A program made the position numbers and the translations under genes. A DNA stretch of 64,000 nucleotides from Citrobacter europaeus (lineage in GTDB: Bacteria; Pseudomonadota; Gammaproteobacteria; Enterobacterales; Enterobacteriaceae). The DNA lies in the NCBI GenBank assembly GCA_020099315.1, contig CP083650.1, forward strand, positions 4,960,001-5,024,000. The letters are read 5' to 3'. The notes under the pieces were generated by a model, which saw only the letters and a list, made by a program, of their open reading frames with translations, was not told the origin of the DNA and ran no database searches. Shown here piece after piece: positions 8,558 to 17,163 of the stretch (the stretch's first letter is position 1; each line of letters begins with the position of its first letter).

Positions 8558-9670
8558 TTAACGCAGCATCGCCATCAGTTCCATCGGTGAGCGATGTTGC
8601 TTAAGCAGGTCACGCATCACGCGCATATGCGGCGCGGTATGGTTGAAGAAAGCGCTGTACCCGCCGCAAATCGCACTTTTTCCACTGCTGTCGCGATGCT
8701 TTGGACAATCACCATGGCAAAAGCGTAACAACGAACACGCCTGACATTCCGCACTCAGCGTGGCCTTCTTGGACTGACCAAACGCCGTTACCTGCGGGCT
8801 GGCATTGAGCTCACTCAGCGACGTGTGATGAATATTACCCAGGCGAAAATCAGGGTAGACATAGTGATCGCATTGATACAGATCGCCATTCGCTTCCAGA
8901 GCAAACGCATGCCCGCAAGTGGAGCTTAGCGAACACATCTGCGCCGGATGCCCGCACCATACGCCCAGGGTTGAATCAAATAACTGAACGAATACGCGAC
9001 CAATATCTTCTCTGACCCAGATATCAAAGACGGAATTCAGGAAGGTTCCCCATGCCTGCGGCGGGACAGATTCGGCGGTAAGCTCGCCTTTTTCATCATA
9101 TTCAACCAGCGGAATGAACTGCAAAAACGGCGTGCCAAGCTGGCGAAGGTAGTGATACATCAACCCGGGCCGCTGACTGTTCAGAGAATTAACCACCACC
9201 AGCAGATTGAACTCCACCTGATGCTTACGCAGCCTGGCAATGGCGTCCACCACCTTATGGTGAGTCGGTTTTCCACTACGGTTAACGCGATACGCATCGT
9301 GCAACTCGGCAGGGCCATCCAGGGAAATCCCAACCAGCCAGCCGTTTTCACGTAAAAACTGACACCATTCGTCGTTGAGCAAAATCCCGTTGGTCTGGAA
9401 AGCATTATGGATTTGCTTCCCTTGCCCGTACTGTTTTTGCAAGGTCACTACGCGGCGAAAAAAGTCGATACCACAAAGGGTTGGCTCTCCACCCTGCCAG
9501 GCGAACATCACTTCAGACCCCGGCTGCGCGGCAATATGCTGGCGAATAAACGTCTCTAAGGTGGCATCATCCATTTCGGGTTGAGTGGGTTTATCAATGT
9601 AAAAACAGTAACGACAATCAAGGTTACAACGAGAGCTGGCCGGCTTGGCCATGACCTGACATCCTGTCAT
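8558..9670 (-). CDS. yidF: Anaerobic sulfatase-maturating radical SAM enzyme (full-length YidF)
   Basis: A 370-residue radical SAM protein with CNLDCRYC (Cys15, 19, 22) for the SAM-binding cluster and a C-terminal cysteine-rich SPASM-type domain (CSLSSTCGHAF, QCDHYVYP, CQACSLLRFCHGDCPKH). This is the anSME/AslB architecture: oxidation of the sulfatase active-site Cys or Ser to formylglycine without oxygen. Its likely clients are YidJ and the second sulfatase at 18.9 kb, both of which carry the Cys-type motif. As I recall, the K-12 YidF is much shorter; this copy is complete. The ATG overlaps the yidG stop as ATGA, so translation is coupled. Confidence 0.93.
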   Translation of the reverse strand: MTGCQVMAKPASSRCNLDCRYCFYIDKPTQPEMDDATLETFIRQHIAAQPGSEVMFAWQGGEPTLCGIDFFRRVVTLQKQYGQGKQIHNAFQTNGILLNDEWCQFLRENGWLVGISLDGPAELHDAYRVNRSGKPTHHKVVDAIARLRKHQVEFNLLVVVNSLNSQRPGLMYHYLRQLGTPFLQFIPLVEYDEKGELTAESVPPQAWGTFLNSVFDIWVREDIGRVFVQLFDSTLGVWCGHPAQMCSLSSTCGHAFALEANGDLYQCDHYVYPDFRLGNIHHTSLSELNASPQVTAFGQSKKATLSAECQACSLLRFCHGDCPKHRDSSGKSAICGGYSAFFNHTAPHMRVMRDLLKQHRSPMELMAMLR

Positions 9671-10029
9671 GCTAAATTCCCGATAAATGCAATAAGTTGG
9701 CGAACATGCGTTACAGCAAACAGTATTGCGAGGGATAACACCGCGAGGGAGATCATAAATTTGTCACGCACCGCGCGAGATTCAGAAAAATCACTATGCG
9801 TAACATCCATCAGGGTACGACTACGGGTATAGCGCCAAAGTACGATGGCCACCATCGCCAGCACCACAATTGAAACCCAAAACAGAAAGCCCGCCTGATG
9901 CCAGTTGTGCTTCAGCGCCAGCGCCATTAGCGCGCCATAGCCCAGCAGCGTACGAAACCAGGCCAGCGATGTTCGCTCCGGTTGTAATCCCGGGTCGGCG
10001 ATACGTCGCGACTTACGGCTATCCGGCAT
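9667..10029 (-). CDS. yidG: DUF202 inner-membrane protein YidG
   Basis: A 120-residue membrane protein with three predicted helices and the DUF202 signature ERTSLAWFRT near the N-terminus. Same length as E. coli YidG. Function unknown. The start MPDSRKSRRIADPG at 10029 overlaps the end of yidH by 11 bp, and the stop overlaps the maturase start, giving a yidH-yidG-yidF operon. Confidence 0.92.
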   Translation of the reverse strand: MPDSRKSRRIADPGLQPERTSLAWFRTLLGYGALMALALKHNWHQAGFLFWVSIVVLAMVAIVLWRYTRSRTLMDVTHSDFSESRAVRDKFMISLAVLSLAILFAVTHVRQLIAFIGNLA

Positions 10030-10366
10030 ACAGTACCAGTCCCATGACAATCACCGCGACGATCATCAAAATCAGGCTGATAATTAACAGGCTATGGGTA
10101 TACGGCAAATCCTCTTTCAGACGCATTGCCCTCTCATTACGCAGCCAGCGCAGGTAACCATAAATCGCCAGGCCACCGGCAAACAGACACAGTAACAGCG
10201 CCAAAAGCTCACGAATGACCGGCGTGGCGAAATCCGGAGCCAGTTGGTCAAGACCAACGCCCGCCGCCAGAAATCCCAACGCGGTACGGATCCACGCCAA
10301 AAAGGTACGTTCATTTGCCAGCGAGAAGCGATAATCCGGGGCTTCTCCAAGGCGGGAAATCTTCAT
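10019..10366 (-). CDS. yidH: DUF202 inner-membrane protein YidH
   Basis: A 115-residue, three-helix membrane protein sharing the DUF202 motif ANERTFLAWIRTALGF with YidG; the two are paralogues. The start MKISRLGEAPDY at 10366 matches E. coli and has AAAGGAG upstream. First gene of the yidHGF operon, transcribed away from yidI. Function unknown; the constant linkage with sulfatase maturation genes is suggestive only. Confidence 0.92.
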   Translation of the reverse strand: MKISRLGEAPDYRFSLANERTFLAWIRTALGFLAAGVGLDQLAPDFATPVIRELLALLLCLFAGGLAIYGYLRWLRNERAMRLKEDLPYTHSLLIISLILMIVAVIVMGLVLYAG

Positions 10367-10473
10367 CCAAACTCCTTTTTCATTCATAGCTCAGCTACGT
10401 TGTCTGGTCATTTTCAGAATTTCGTACAGCGGAATGCTGATACCCTCTACCTGAACCAGCACAGGGAGGTCTG

Positions 10474-10923
10474 ATGGACATCATATCGCAAAACAAATGT
10501 AGTTCACTGGGAATGCTATTTGGCGCCATTGCGTTGATTCTCGGCATTTTCCATTTCTCTTTTGGCCCCTTTTCCGCCCCACCGCCAGCGTTGGAAAGCG
10601 TGGTGGCAGAGAAGGTATCCGCCGTTAAAAAAGGGATTCTTGCCGGTCTGAAAGGGGAACAACCGCCCGCTGCTGCGAAAAAAACTGCCACTGATATCGA
10701 TAAAATACTGGATAACAGCGGCATCGCCCTTGCCGTCATCGCGCTGATATGTGCGTTTATCGGCGGCATGCGTAAAGAAAATCGCTGGAGTATTCATGGC
10801 GCAATGTTCTTCGGCGGCGCGACACTTGCCTTTCATGCTCTGCTTTTTGGCATTGCCATTATCTGCGGCATCATTCTGCTCATGCTGATATTTTCCTTTC
10901 TCGGCGGTGCTTCTCCAGTTTGA
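10474..10923 (+). CDS. yidI: Inner-membrane protein YidI
   Basis: A 149-residue protein of E. coli YidI length with one N-terminal hydrophobic helix (LGMLFGAIALILGIFHF), a polar, proline/alanine-rich linker (about residues 33-75), and two or three C-terminal helices ending FSFLGGASPV. Preceded by CAGGGAGGTCTG. Divergent from yidHGF and convergent with yidJ. Function unknown. Confidence 0.9.
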   Translation: MDIISQNKCSSLGMLFGAIALILGIFHFSFGPFSAPPPALESVVAEKVSAVKKGILAGLKGEQPPAAAKKTATDIDKILDNSGIALAVIALICAFIGGMRKENRWSIHGAMFFGGATLAFHALLFGIAIICGIILLMLIFSFLGGASPV

Positions 10924-10928
10924 CCAGC

Positions 10929-10965
10929 CTGCCGGATGGCGGCGTGAGAACCCGATCCGGCAGGG
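10929..10965. repeat. REP-type palindrome between yidI and yidJ
   Basis: GCCGGATGGCGGCGTGAG and CCGATCCGGCAGG have the standard enterobacterial REP core. It lies 7 nt after the yidI stop, between convergent genes, where REPs usually limit transcript read-through or decay. Confidence 0.85.
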
Positions 10966-10972
10966 CGTTCCC

Positions 10973-12466
10973 TCAGAACTTCTGCTTTTTCTCCTCCACT
11001 TTTACGCCCTGGGTTGGTAAACCGGTGTCGTAATCGCGTACCACCGGAGAATAGCCATCTTGCGGGCGTGGGCGGAAAGCGCCCATCCAGCGCGGTACGG
11101 CGTCCGGACGCCACGGACGTAAACTCCACTGGTAGGTACGGAACGGGTCGCGGATTTTATCCATATAGTCCAACAGAGCATCGTGCATCTGGCAGCGAAC
11201 GTCGGCCAATTGTGGCGAATCTATCAGGTTGTGTAGCTCATCGGGATCGTTTCGTCTGTCGTAAAGCTCATCGCTGGTAAACAGATTCAGCACCAGCTTC
11301 CAGTCGTCTGTCACCCAGCAGCGTACCGGAATAAATCCGCCAAAACTGTCATGTTCAATCTCATAACGGTTGAACTCCACCATCACGCCGCGTGGCTTTT
11401 CAATGTTAAGGATGTTTTCACCCGGCAGGATTTGTGGCTGCTCAATGCCCGCCAGCGCCATCATCGTCGGCAGCAGATCGATATGACTGACCGGCGTGTC
11501 TACCTGCATCGGTTCTCCCTGCGGCGGGCGCATAATCAGCGGAATTCGCGTGATGTCGTCATACATCGCCGCCCCCTTACTGATGAGCTTATGCGCTCCC
11601 ATCATCTCACCGTGATCGGAGGTATAAATAACCCAGGTATTCTCCCGCTGTTCTGGCGTTAAGGCATCAATCACCCGGCCAATCTGATCGTCAACAAAAT
11701 CGTTGCAGGCAAAATAGAGTGGATGGTGATAGCGTCCGTCTTCACCCACCGGAGACGGCATCGCTTGCGACCACAGGCGATGATGCTCAGGTTTATCGCA
11801 CAAAGTATCCTGCGCTTTCGCGCCCAGATCGTAGTAAAAGTCCTGATATTTCTGCAGATACTCCACCGGACAGGTAAACGGGTGATGCGGCTCGTCGTAG
11901 GAAATCACCATCAGGAAGGGGTCATCGTTACGCGCTGGCTGGTGGAGGAAATCGACCGCCCGGTTGCTGATACGATGCGCCCAGGTGAAGGTTTTGTCGA
12001 TATTGTTGGCCAGCAAATCCTCCACGCTGTTCAGACCGTTACGCCACAAACCGATCTCTTTATCCGTCAGTTCTGCCAGGTAATTGGCCCCGTCATACCA
12101 GTAGTCGGCATCCCACTCGGGTGGACACTCGCCGGTACCAAAGTAATCATGCCCGTCGAGATGCCACTTGCCGATGTAGCAGGTGTGATAGCCCGCATCC
12201 TTGAAGTAGCGCCCCATGGTGGAAATGTTTTTCCCCGGCGCGACGTTATTGGTCCACGGACCAGACTGGTTGGCATAAATACCGGTAAACAACCCCGCGC
12301 GGGCCGGGGTGCAGACCGGTGAGCAGGTATAAGCGGAATTGAAGCGAATACCTTCCGCCGCCAGACTATCAATATTATTGGTATTCAGCGGCTTACCACT
12401 GTAGCAGCCGACCATATTGGTCGCCTGAGTATCGGTCATAATGAACAGAAAATTAGGGCGGGTCAT
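10973..12466 (-). CDS. yidJ: Cytosolic type I sulfatase YidJ
   Basis: A 497-residue formylglycine sulfatase. The metal-binding N-terminus is NFLFIMTDTQ, and the modification site is Cys52-T-P-A-R56 followed by AGLFTG, a Cys-type motif. The later SDHGEMMGAHKLISKG carries the metal-binding Asp-His and catalytic Lys. No signal peptide, so it acts on substrates brought into the cytoplasm. Its ATG overlaps the yidK stop (ATGA), so transporter and enzyme are coupled. Formylglycine would be installed by the YidF maturase encoded 1.3 kb away. Confidence 0.95.
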   Translation of the reverse strand: MTRPNFLFIMTDTQATNMVGCYSGKPLNTNNIDSLAAEGIRFNSAYTCSPVCTPARAGLFTGIYANQSGPWTNNVAPGKNISTMGRYFKDAGYHTCYIGKWHLDGHDYFGTGECPPEWDADYWYDGANYLAELTDKEIGLWRNGLNSVEDLLANNIDKTFTWAHRISNRAVDFLHQPARNDDPFLMVISYDEPHHPFTCPVEYLQKYQDFYYDLGAKAQDTLCDKPEHHRLWSQAMPSPVGEDGRYHHPLYFACNDFVDDQIGRVIDALTPEQRENTWVIYTSDHGEMMGAHKLISKGAAMYDDITRIPLIMRPPQGEPMQVDTPVSHIDLLPTMMALAGIEQPQILPGENILNIEKPRGVMVEFNRYEIEHDSFGGFIPVRCWVTDDWKLVLNLFTSDELYDRRNDPDELHNLIDSPQLADVRCQMHDALLDYMDKIRDPFRTYQWSLRPWRPDAVPRWMGAFRPRPQDGYSPVVRDYDTGLPTQGVKVEEKKQKF

Positions 12467-14178
12467 GCTTTATCCTTAGCGTCAGAGACACAGTGTTCAG
12501 TAGAGATACGCCGCGACTGCCAACTGCTGAAAATCAGGTATATCACTACTGCTGCCGTGATGGCGTAGCTGAAGATTGTCAGCCAACGAGAGTTGTAACC
12601 ACCAAACTGCGCCAGACCAGAATAAACGCCAATCATCGCAAACAGGACGCCAACAGAGGCGATCTTCGCGTTTTTCCACGGCTTCATGTCGACCGCGAAA
12701 GCATCATGGAATTTAAACGGCGTGGCACGCGGCTTGATAACACCGATAGCCAGCATGACCACCACGTTGATGCAGAAGGTACAGGCCAGCACGTAGAGGA
12801 AGTGGAACTCGAATTTCACCAGATAGTTGATGGTGATGTAGCTGACGATACCCAGCCCCATCGCAACCTTCGCCGCCAACGCCGGGATGCGGGGGAAAAA
12901 GAAGCCCATAATAACGATGGTCACCAATGGTACGTTGTAAATGCCGTTGAGTTGTTTCATCCAGCTGTAAAGCCCCTGTGGCGCATACGCAATCCACGGC
13001 GCAACCAGCACAGAAATAACCGCGACGATAAAACCAAAGCGACGTCCCACGCTGACCAGTTTATCGGGGCTGGCCTGCTCGTTAATCAGTCGACGATAAA
13101 TACCGAGGCTGAAGAGTGTCGAGGCGCTGTTGAGAAAACCGCAAAACGCGCTGATGATCGCGCCGAACAATACGGCGCTGAAAAAGCCAATCAGCGGCAA
13201 CGGCATGACTTTGTTTACCAGCGCCGGGTAAGCCATATCCGCTTTTGGGAGATCCTGGAAAAGGTGAAAGGCGATAACGCCAGGCAATACCAGAATCAGC
13301 GGATCCAGCATCTTCAACACCGCCGTCAATAAGGCCCCTTTCTGTCCCTCTGATAAGCTTTTTGACGCCAGCGTACGTTGAACAATTCCCTGGTTCGTAC
13401 ACCAGTAGAAGGTATTCACCAGAATAAGCCCGGTCAGCGCCGCGCCGATAGGTACCGGGTCGTTGCTCCCGCCAATCGAATTCAACATCTGGCTGTGATC
13501 CTGCGTTAAGCGCGTAATCCCTTCGCTCAGGCTGCCTTTACCCATTGCCATCAGGCCAAACAGTGGCACCATCAGACCGCCAATCACCAGACCGATACCG
13601 TTGATCACATCGGCAATAGCGATGGCACGCATCCCACCGACCACGGCGTACAAAATACCACTAATCCCCAATACCACCGCCATCAACCAAATTGCCGTAT
13701 GCTGGGAAATATCAAAGGTTTCAGTAACATGAAACATACTGTTAAAGGCAAGCGCGCCGGAATACAAAATGATCGGCAGAAAACAAATCCCCGTGGCAAT
13801 TAAAAAACAGCAGTCGATGATAATGCGGGTCGTTTTGTCATAACGCTCCTCAATAAAGTCCGGAATAGTAGCAATGCCGCGCTGCAGATAGCGCGGCAAA
13901 AAAATCAGCGCCAGAAAAATGAGCGGGATCGCTGAGATAACTTCCCATGCCATTACCGACATTCCACTGCGGTAAGCCTGGCCGGTTAACCCTACCAGTT
14001 GTTCCGTCGAGAGATTCGTTAGCATCAGCGACGCAGCAATAACCGGCGCTTTTAGCGATCGCCCCGCCAGAAAATATCCTTGTTGCGATCCGGTATCCGC
14101 TTTCCGTAACTTCCACCAGGTGATTACCGCCACCAGCAGCGTAAAACCCACAAAGCTTAGAATTTGTAGCGTATTCAT
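12463..14178 (-). CDS. yidK: Sodium:solute symporter YidK (SSS family)
   Basis: A 571-residue SSS (SGLT-like) symporter, the length of E. coli YidK. Landmarks are the GYFLAGRSLKAPVIAASLMLTN stretch of helix 1 to 2, the IPLIFLALIFLPRYLQRGIATIPDFIEERY segment, and 13-14 hydrophobic helices. Coupling to sulfatase YidJ suggests it imports a sulfated sugar or other sulfate ester; the actual substrate is not known. Probably activated by YidL, encoded divergently 166 bp away. Confidence 0.93.
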   Translation of the reverse strand: MNTLQILSFVGFTLLVAVITWWKLRKADTGSQQGYFLAGRSLKAPVIAASLMLTNLSTEQLVGLTGQAYRSGMSVMAWEVISAIPLIFLALIFLPRYLQRGIATIPDFIEERYDKTTRIIIDCCFLIATGICFLPIILYSGALAFNSMFHVTETFDISQHTAIWLMAVVLGISGILYAVVGGMRAIAIADVINGIGLVIGGLMVPLFGLMAMGKGSLSEGITRLTQDHSQMLNSIGGSNDPVPIGAALTGLILVNTFYWCTNQGIVQRTLASKSLSEGQKGALLTAVLKMLDPLILVLPGVIAFHLFQDLPKADMAYPALVNKVMPLPLIGFFSAVLFGAIISAFCGFLNSASTLFSLGIYRRLINEQASPDKLVSVGRRFGFIVAVISVLVAPWIAYAPQGLYSWMKQLNGIYNVPLVTIVIMGFFFPRIPALAAKVAMGLGIVSYITINYLVKFEFHFLYVLACTFCINVVVMLAIGVIKPRATPFKFHDAFAVDMKPWKNAKIASVGVLFAMIGVYSGLAQFGGYNSRWLTIFSYAITAAVVIYLIFSSWQSRRISTEHCVSDAKDKA

Positions 14179-14344
14179 CTCATAGCCCTTTTTATCATTA
14201 TGTCCCGGCAGCGGTAGGGAAAATCGGAGGTATTACGCACCGGGTCAGGCAGTCAGATTTCTTAAAATAAAAACGTCATATCCCTGAACGGATTTTTTCT
14301 GTTAAGTTCAGGTTGTGGGCATAATTCTCCGGCGGGAAATTAAA

Positions 14345-15208
14345 ATGAATGGAAAGATGCAAAGTTCGCATGTAAAAAACGAAACTACGTACAATATTCC
14401 CCTATTGATTAACGAAAATGTGATCTCAAGCGGAATTTCATTGATCTCGCTGTGGCACACCTATGCCGACGAACATTACCGGGTTATTTGGCCACGCGAT
14501 AAGAAAAAGCCACTGATAGCTAATTCATGGGTTGCTGTCTATACCGTCCAGGGCTGTGGGAAAATCCTGCTAAAAGGCGGCGAACACATTACCCTCACCG
14601 GAAATTGTATAATATTTTTAAAACCAACAGACATTCAGTCTTATCATTGTGAAGGATTAGTATGGGAACAATACTGGATGGAATTCACTCCAACCAGCGT
14701 AATGGATATTCCGTTACGCCAGCAAAGCATTATTTATAATGGTGATATTTATAATCAAGAACTGGCCGAGGTCTCGCGATTAATTACGTCACAAGACTCA
14801 ATGAAAAATAATCTGGCCGTCGCTTTTCTCACAAAAATAATTTATCAATGGATTTGTCTTATTTACGCCGAAGGTAAAAAAGACCCACAGCGGATACAAA
14901 TTGAAAAACTGATTGCCACTCTGCATGCCAGCCTGCAAAGGCGGTGGAGCGTGGCGGATATGGCGGCCACCATCCCCTGCAGCGAAGCCTGGCTACGTCG
15001 TCTTTTTTTACGTTACACCGGTAAAACACCGAAGGAATATTATCTCGATGCCCGGCTGGAACTGGCGCTATCACTGTTAAAGCAGGAAGGGAATACGGTC
15101 GGACAGGTGGCAGATATGCTTAACTTTTTTGACTCATTTCATTTCAGCAAAGCCTTTAAACACAAGTTTGGCTATGCACCCTCGGCAGTGCTTAAACATG
15201 AGAAGTGA
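14345..15208 (+). CDS. yidL: AraC-family regulator YidL
   Basis: About 287 residues: an N-terminal cupin-like effector domain (LWHTYADEHYRVIWPRD, FLKPTDIQSYHCEG) and a C-terminal double HTH of the AraC/XylS type (SVADMAATIPCSEAWLRRLF, then QVADMLNFFDSFHFSKAFKHKFG). Very close to E. coli YidL. The start at 14345 (MNGKMQSSHVKNE) corresponds to the conserved part; an in-frame ATG at 14315 would add ten residues. Divergent from yidK-yidJ, hence the likely activator of that operon. Inducer unknown. Confidence 0.9.
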   Translation: MNGKMQSSHVKNETTYNIPLLINENVISSGISLISLWHTYADEHYRVIWPRDKKKPLIANSWVAVYTVQGCGKILLKGGEHITLTGNCIIFLKPTDIQSYHCEGLVWEQYWMEFTPTSVMDIPLRQQSIIYNGDIYNQELAEVSRLITSQDSMKNNLAVAFLTKIIYQWICLIYAEGKKDPQRIQIEKLIATLHASLQRRWSVADMAATIPCSEAWLRRLFLRYTGKTPKEYYLDARLELALSLLKQEGNTVGQVADMLNFFDSFHFSKAFKHKFGYAPSAVLKHEK

Positions 15209-15306
15209 AATGACAATCCCGGCATCATTCGTAGATACCAGGTGGACAACCATTTTTGATACGTCCACCTGAAAGTAGCAAAATAATGTCGAAAAAGATG
15301 ACAACA

Positions 15307-16722
15307 TTAGATCAGTGAGCGTAATTCCTCATACGTAAAGATGCGGCCACGATAGCCTAATCCCGTATCAATATTGTAAACAGAAAGGCCAATATTGTTA
15401 TCTGTATCAAAGACAAAGAAGGATTGTTCTGCACCAAAATAGACATTGTAATAGTCATTACCTACATCAAAGACCGACGATGTAAGCTCACTACGTTGGC
15501 CAGGAAAACTAAACAGATCCAATCTCTCTACCGTTGAAGCGGTTAAATCGACAGCCAGAATAGTAGGCAGGGAATCAAGCTCTGCTGAAGTATAAGAGAC
15601 GGGATCAGATTCAATGATGCGAACCAACTCATTCCCACTCTCATCCGCGCAGGAATTATTGTTAAACAGAGAAAGGACGAACTTATTTTCACCCCTCCAG
15701 GCCTGGTACTTGCTGTTTTGCGTAATAAAGACCGCATGCTCTCCGTTGGGATAGTTAAAATCGTCGGTATTCACCACACTCAAATTGATTGGGCTAGCCA
15801 ACACCGGGAAATCCGGATTATCAATAATCCACTCAGGATCGCCAGAGTCAATATTTAGGCCAATAATAGTACAGCTTGAACGTGAGTTAACGATTAACTG
15901 ATTGGTTTCTTTTACATATTCGAGGCTATTAAAATGCACATCGTTGGTATCAGTATTATCCAGCACCGTGGCCCCTAAAAACTCCTGAGAGTAATCACGC
16001 TGCCAGAGTAACGCTCCACTGGCGATGTCATATTTATAAATTACACACTCCAGTTTTTGCTCATCACTCCAGTTATCCAGCAACGAACCCAACAACCAAA
16101 TATTACCTTTCCCATCCGTAGTGATGTCGTGATGAAAACCATAACCAGCAGGTGCGGTATAAGTTTGCGAAACGTTACCCGCCAGGTTAAAACGATACAA
16201 GGCGGGGGCAAATGCATGCTTATCGGGGTCATACGTTTCACTGGTTAACGCTGACCACAACGCATTGTCGATGATCTTCAGGTTACCGTACATCCAGGGG
16301 AAGAGGCCGGTAATGCGCAGATCGCCATTAATGTCATAGCCATTCCAGGCACTGGTGACAAACCAGCCCTGGCCTAAGGTGTTTTCCGCCATCTCGCTGT
16401 CATCAATATTGATTGTCAGCGCCAGCGGCACATCGCCGTAGTCCTGGCCCTCTGTTGAGATTGTTACCGAGAAAGTGGTTGTTTCACTATCCGCCTTATA
16501 AATATTCAATGTGATCGTATTAAGATAGTCAGCATACAGACCCACAACGATAATTTGAGTATTAGTAGAGTATTCATCTGTGCTGTAATAAAAATCGGCA
16601 TTAGATATTTTACCCTGCACAGTATAATCAAATCTTACCGCCTCTGTATTATCTAACTGAATTAATGCGCAGAGCTTATTTTGATCATAAGGGTTAAGTT
16701 TAACAGTATAGGTTGTATCCAT
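15307..16722 (-). CDS. Aryl-sulfate sulfotransferase-like beta-propeller enzyme without signal peptide
   Basis: A 471-residue protein resembling bacterial PAPS-independent aryl-sulfate sulfotransferases (AssT). A beta-rich N-terminal domain (about residues 1-130) precedes a propeller with YGFHHDITTD (His197/198), DVHFNSLEY (His263), NSRSSC (Arg281) and GEHAVFI (His329). The 18-residue spacing from His263 to Arg281 equals that of AssT His356 to Arg374, and the last His fits the position of the sulfo-carrying His436. AssT is periplasmic; this protein starts MDTTYTVKLNPYDQ after a good AAGGACTG site and has no export signal. Not at this position in K-12. It is convergent with yidL and divergent from the PTS-sulfatase operon, which also handles sulfate esters. 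Confidence 0.72.
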   Translation of the reverse strand: MDTTYTVKLNPYDQNKLCALIQLDNTEAVRFDYTVQGKISNADFYYSTDEYSTNTQIIVVGLYADYLNTITLNIYKADSETTTFSVTISTEGQDYGDVPLALTINIDDSEMAENTLGQGWFVTSAWNGYDINGDLRITGLFPWMYGNLKIIDNALWSALTSETYDPDKHAFAPALYRFNLAGNVSQTYTAPAGYGFHHDITTDGKGNIWLLGSLLDNWSDEQKLECVIYKYDIASGALLWQRDYSQEFLGATVLDNTDTNDVHFNSLEYVKETNQLIVNSRSSCTIIGLNIDSGDPEWIIDNPDFPVLASPINLSVVNTDDFNYPNGEHAVFITQNSKYQAWRGENKFVLSLFNNNSCADESGNELVRIIESDPVSYTSAELDSLPTILAVDLTASTVERLDLFSFPGQRSELTSSVFDVGNDYYNVYFGAEQSFFVFDTDNNIGLSVYNIDTGLGYRGRIFTYEELRSLI

Positions 16723-17163
16723 TTTTCAGTCCTTTATTTATTAGTCTATGGAATAGTCTTATTTCCACAGTAAGCTTTATCATGCAACCGAGTATACCTG
16801 GCGATGCACTGATATGTTTTTACACTGTAAGTGCAACAATCAATAATCAACAAAAATAAAAAACAATAAAACATCCACATTTTATATATAAATAAAATCA
16901 AAAATAAACATCACGCATATCCATATAAAAATAAAATTCACAAAATAAATAACACATTATTTTTAATGCACTTTATTTATCAATCTCTTATTTTTGCAAA
17001 TTAAATCACAAAAAATCACAACCAATCTTTTATTGAGCAATTTTGATTATTATGGTGGTTTTGTTTTCATAAAAATCTGTCGCAGAAATAAATAGTCGTC
17101 CGTTATTGAATGAGCACCAACAACTTTGATCTGGAAGCGGATATCACGGAGGTTGACTGAGTT
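16723..17163. other. AT-rich divergent control region, no gene seen
   Basis: A 441-bp, strongly AT-rich spacer between the sulfotransferase and PTS genes, with long A/T runs from about 16840 to 16990. A half-conserved CRP-like element (TGCAA-N6-TCACA) is at 16995-17010. No open frame with a ribosome site was found. Base composition differs sharply from the flanks, in keeping with silencing by H-NS and horizontal gain, which is inference. Confidence 0.6.

Noticed and set aside
12493..13332. Long open frame (279 codons) opposite yidK
   Set aside because: It is antisense to a well-conserved symporter, rich in His/Arg/Gln as expected from the complement of membrane-protein codons, and has no ribosome site.
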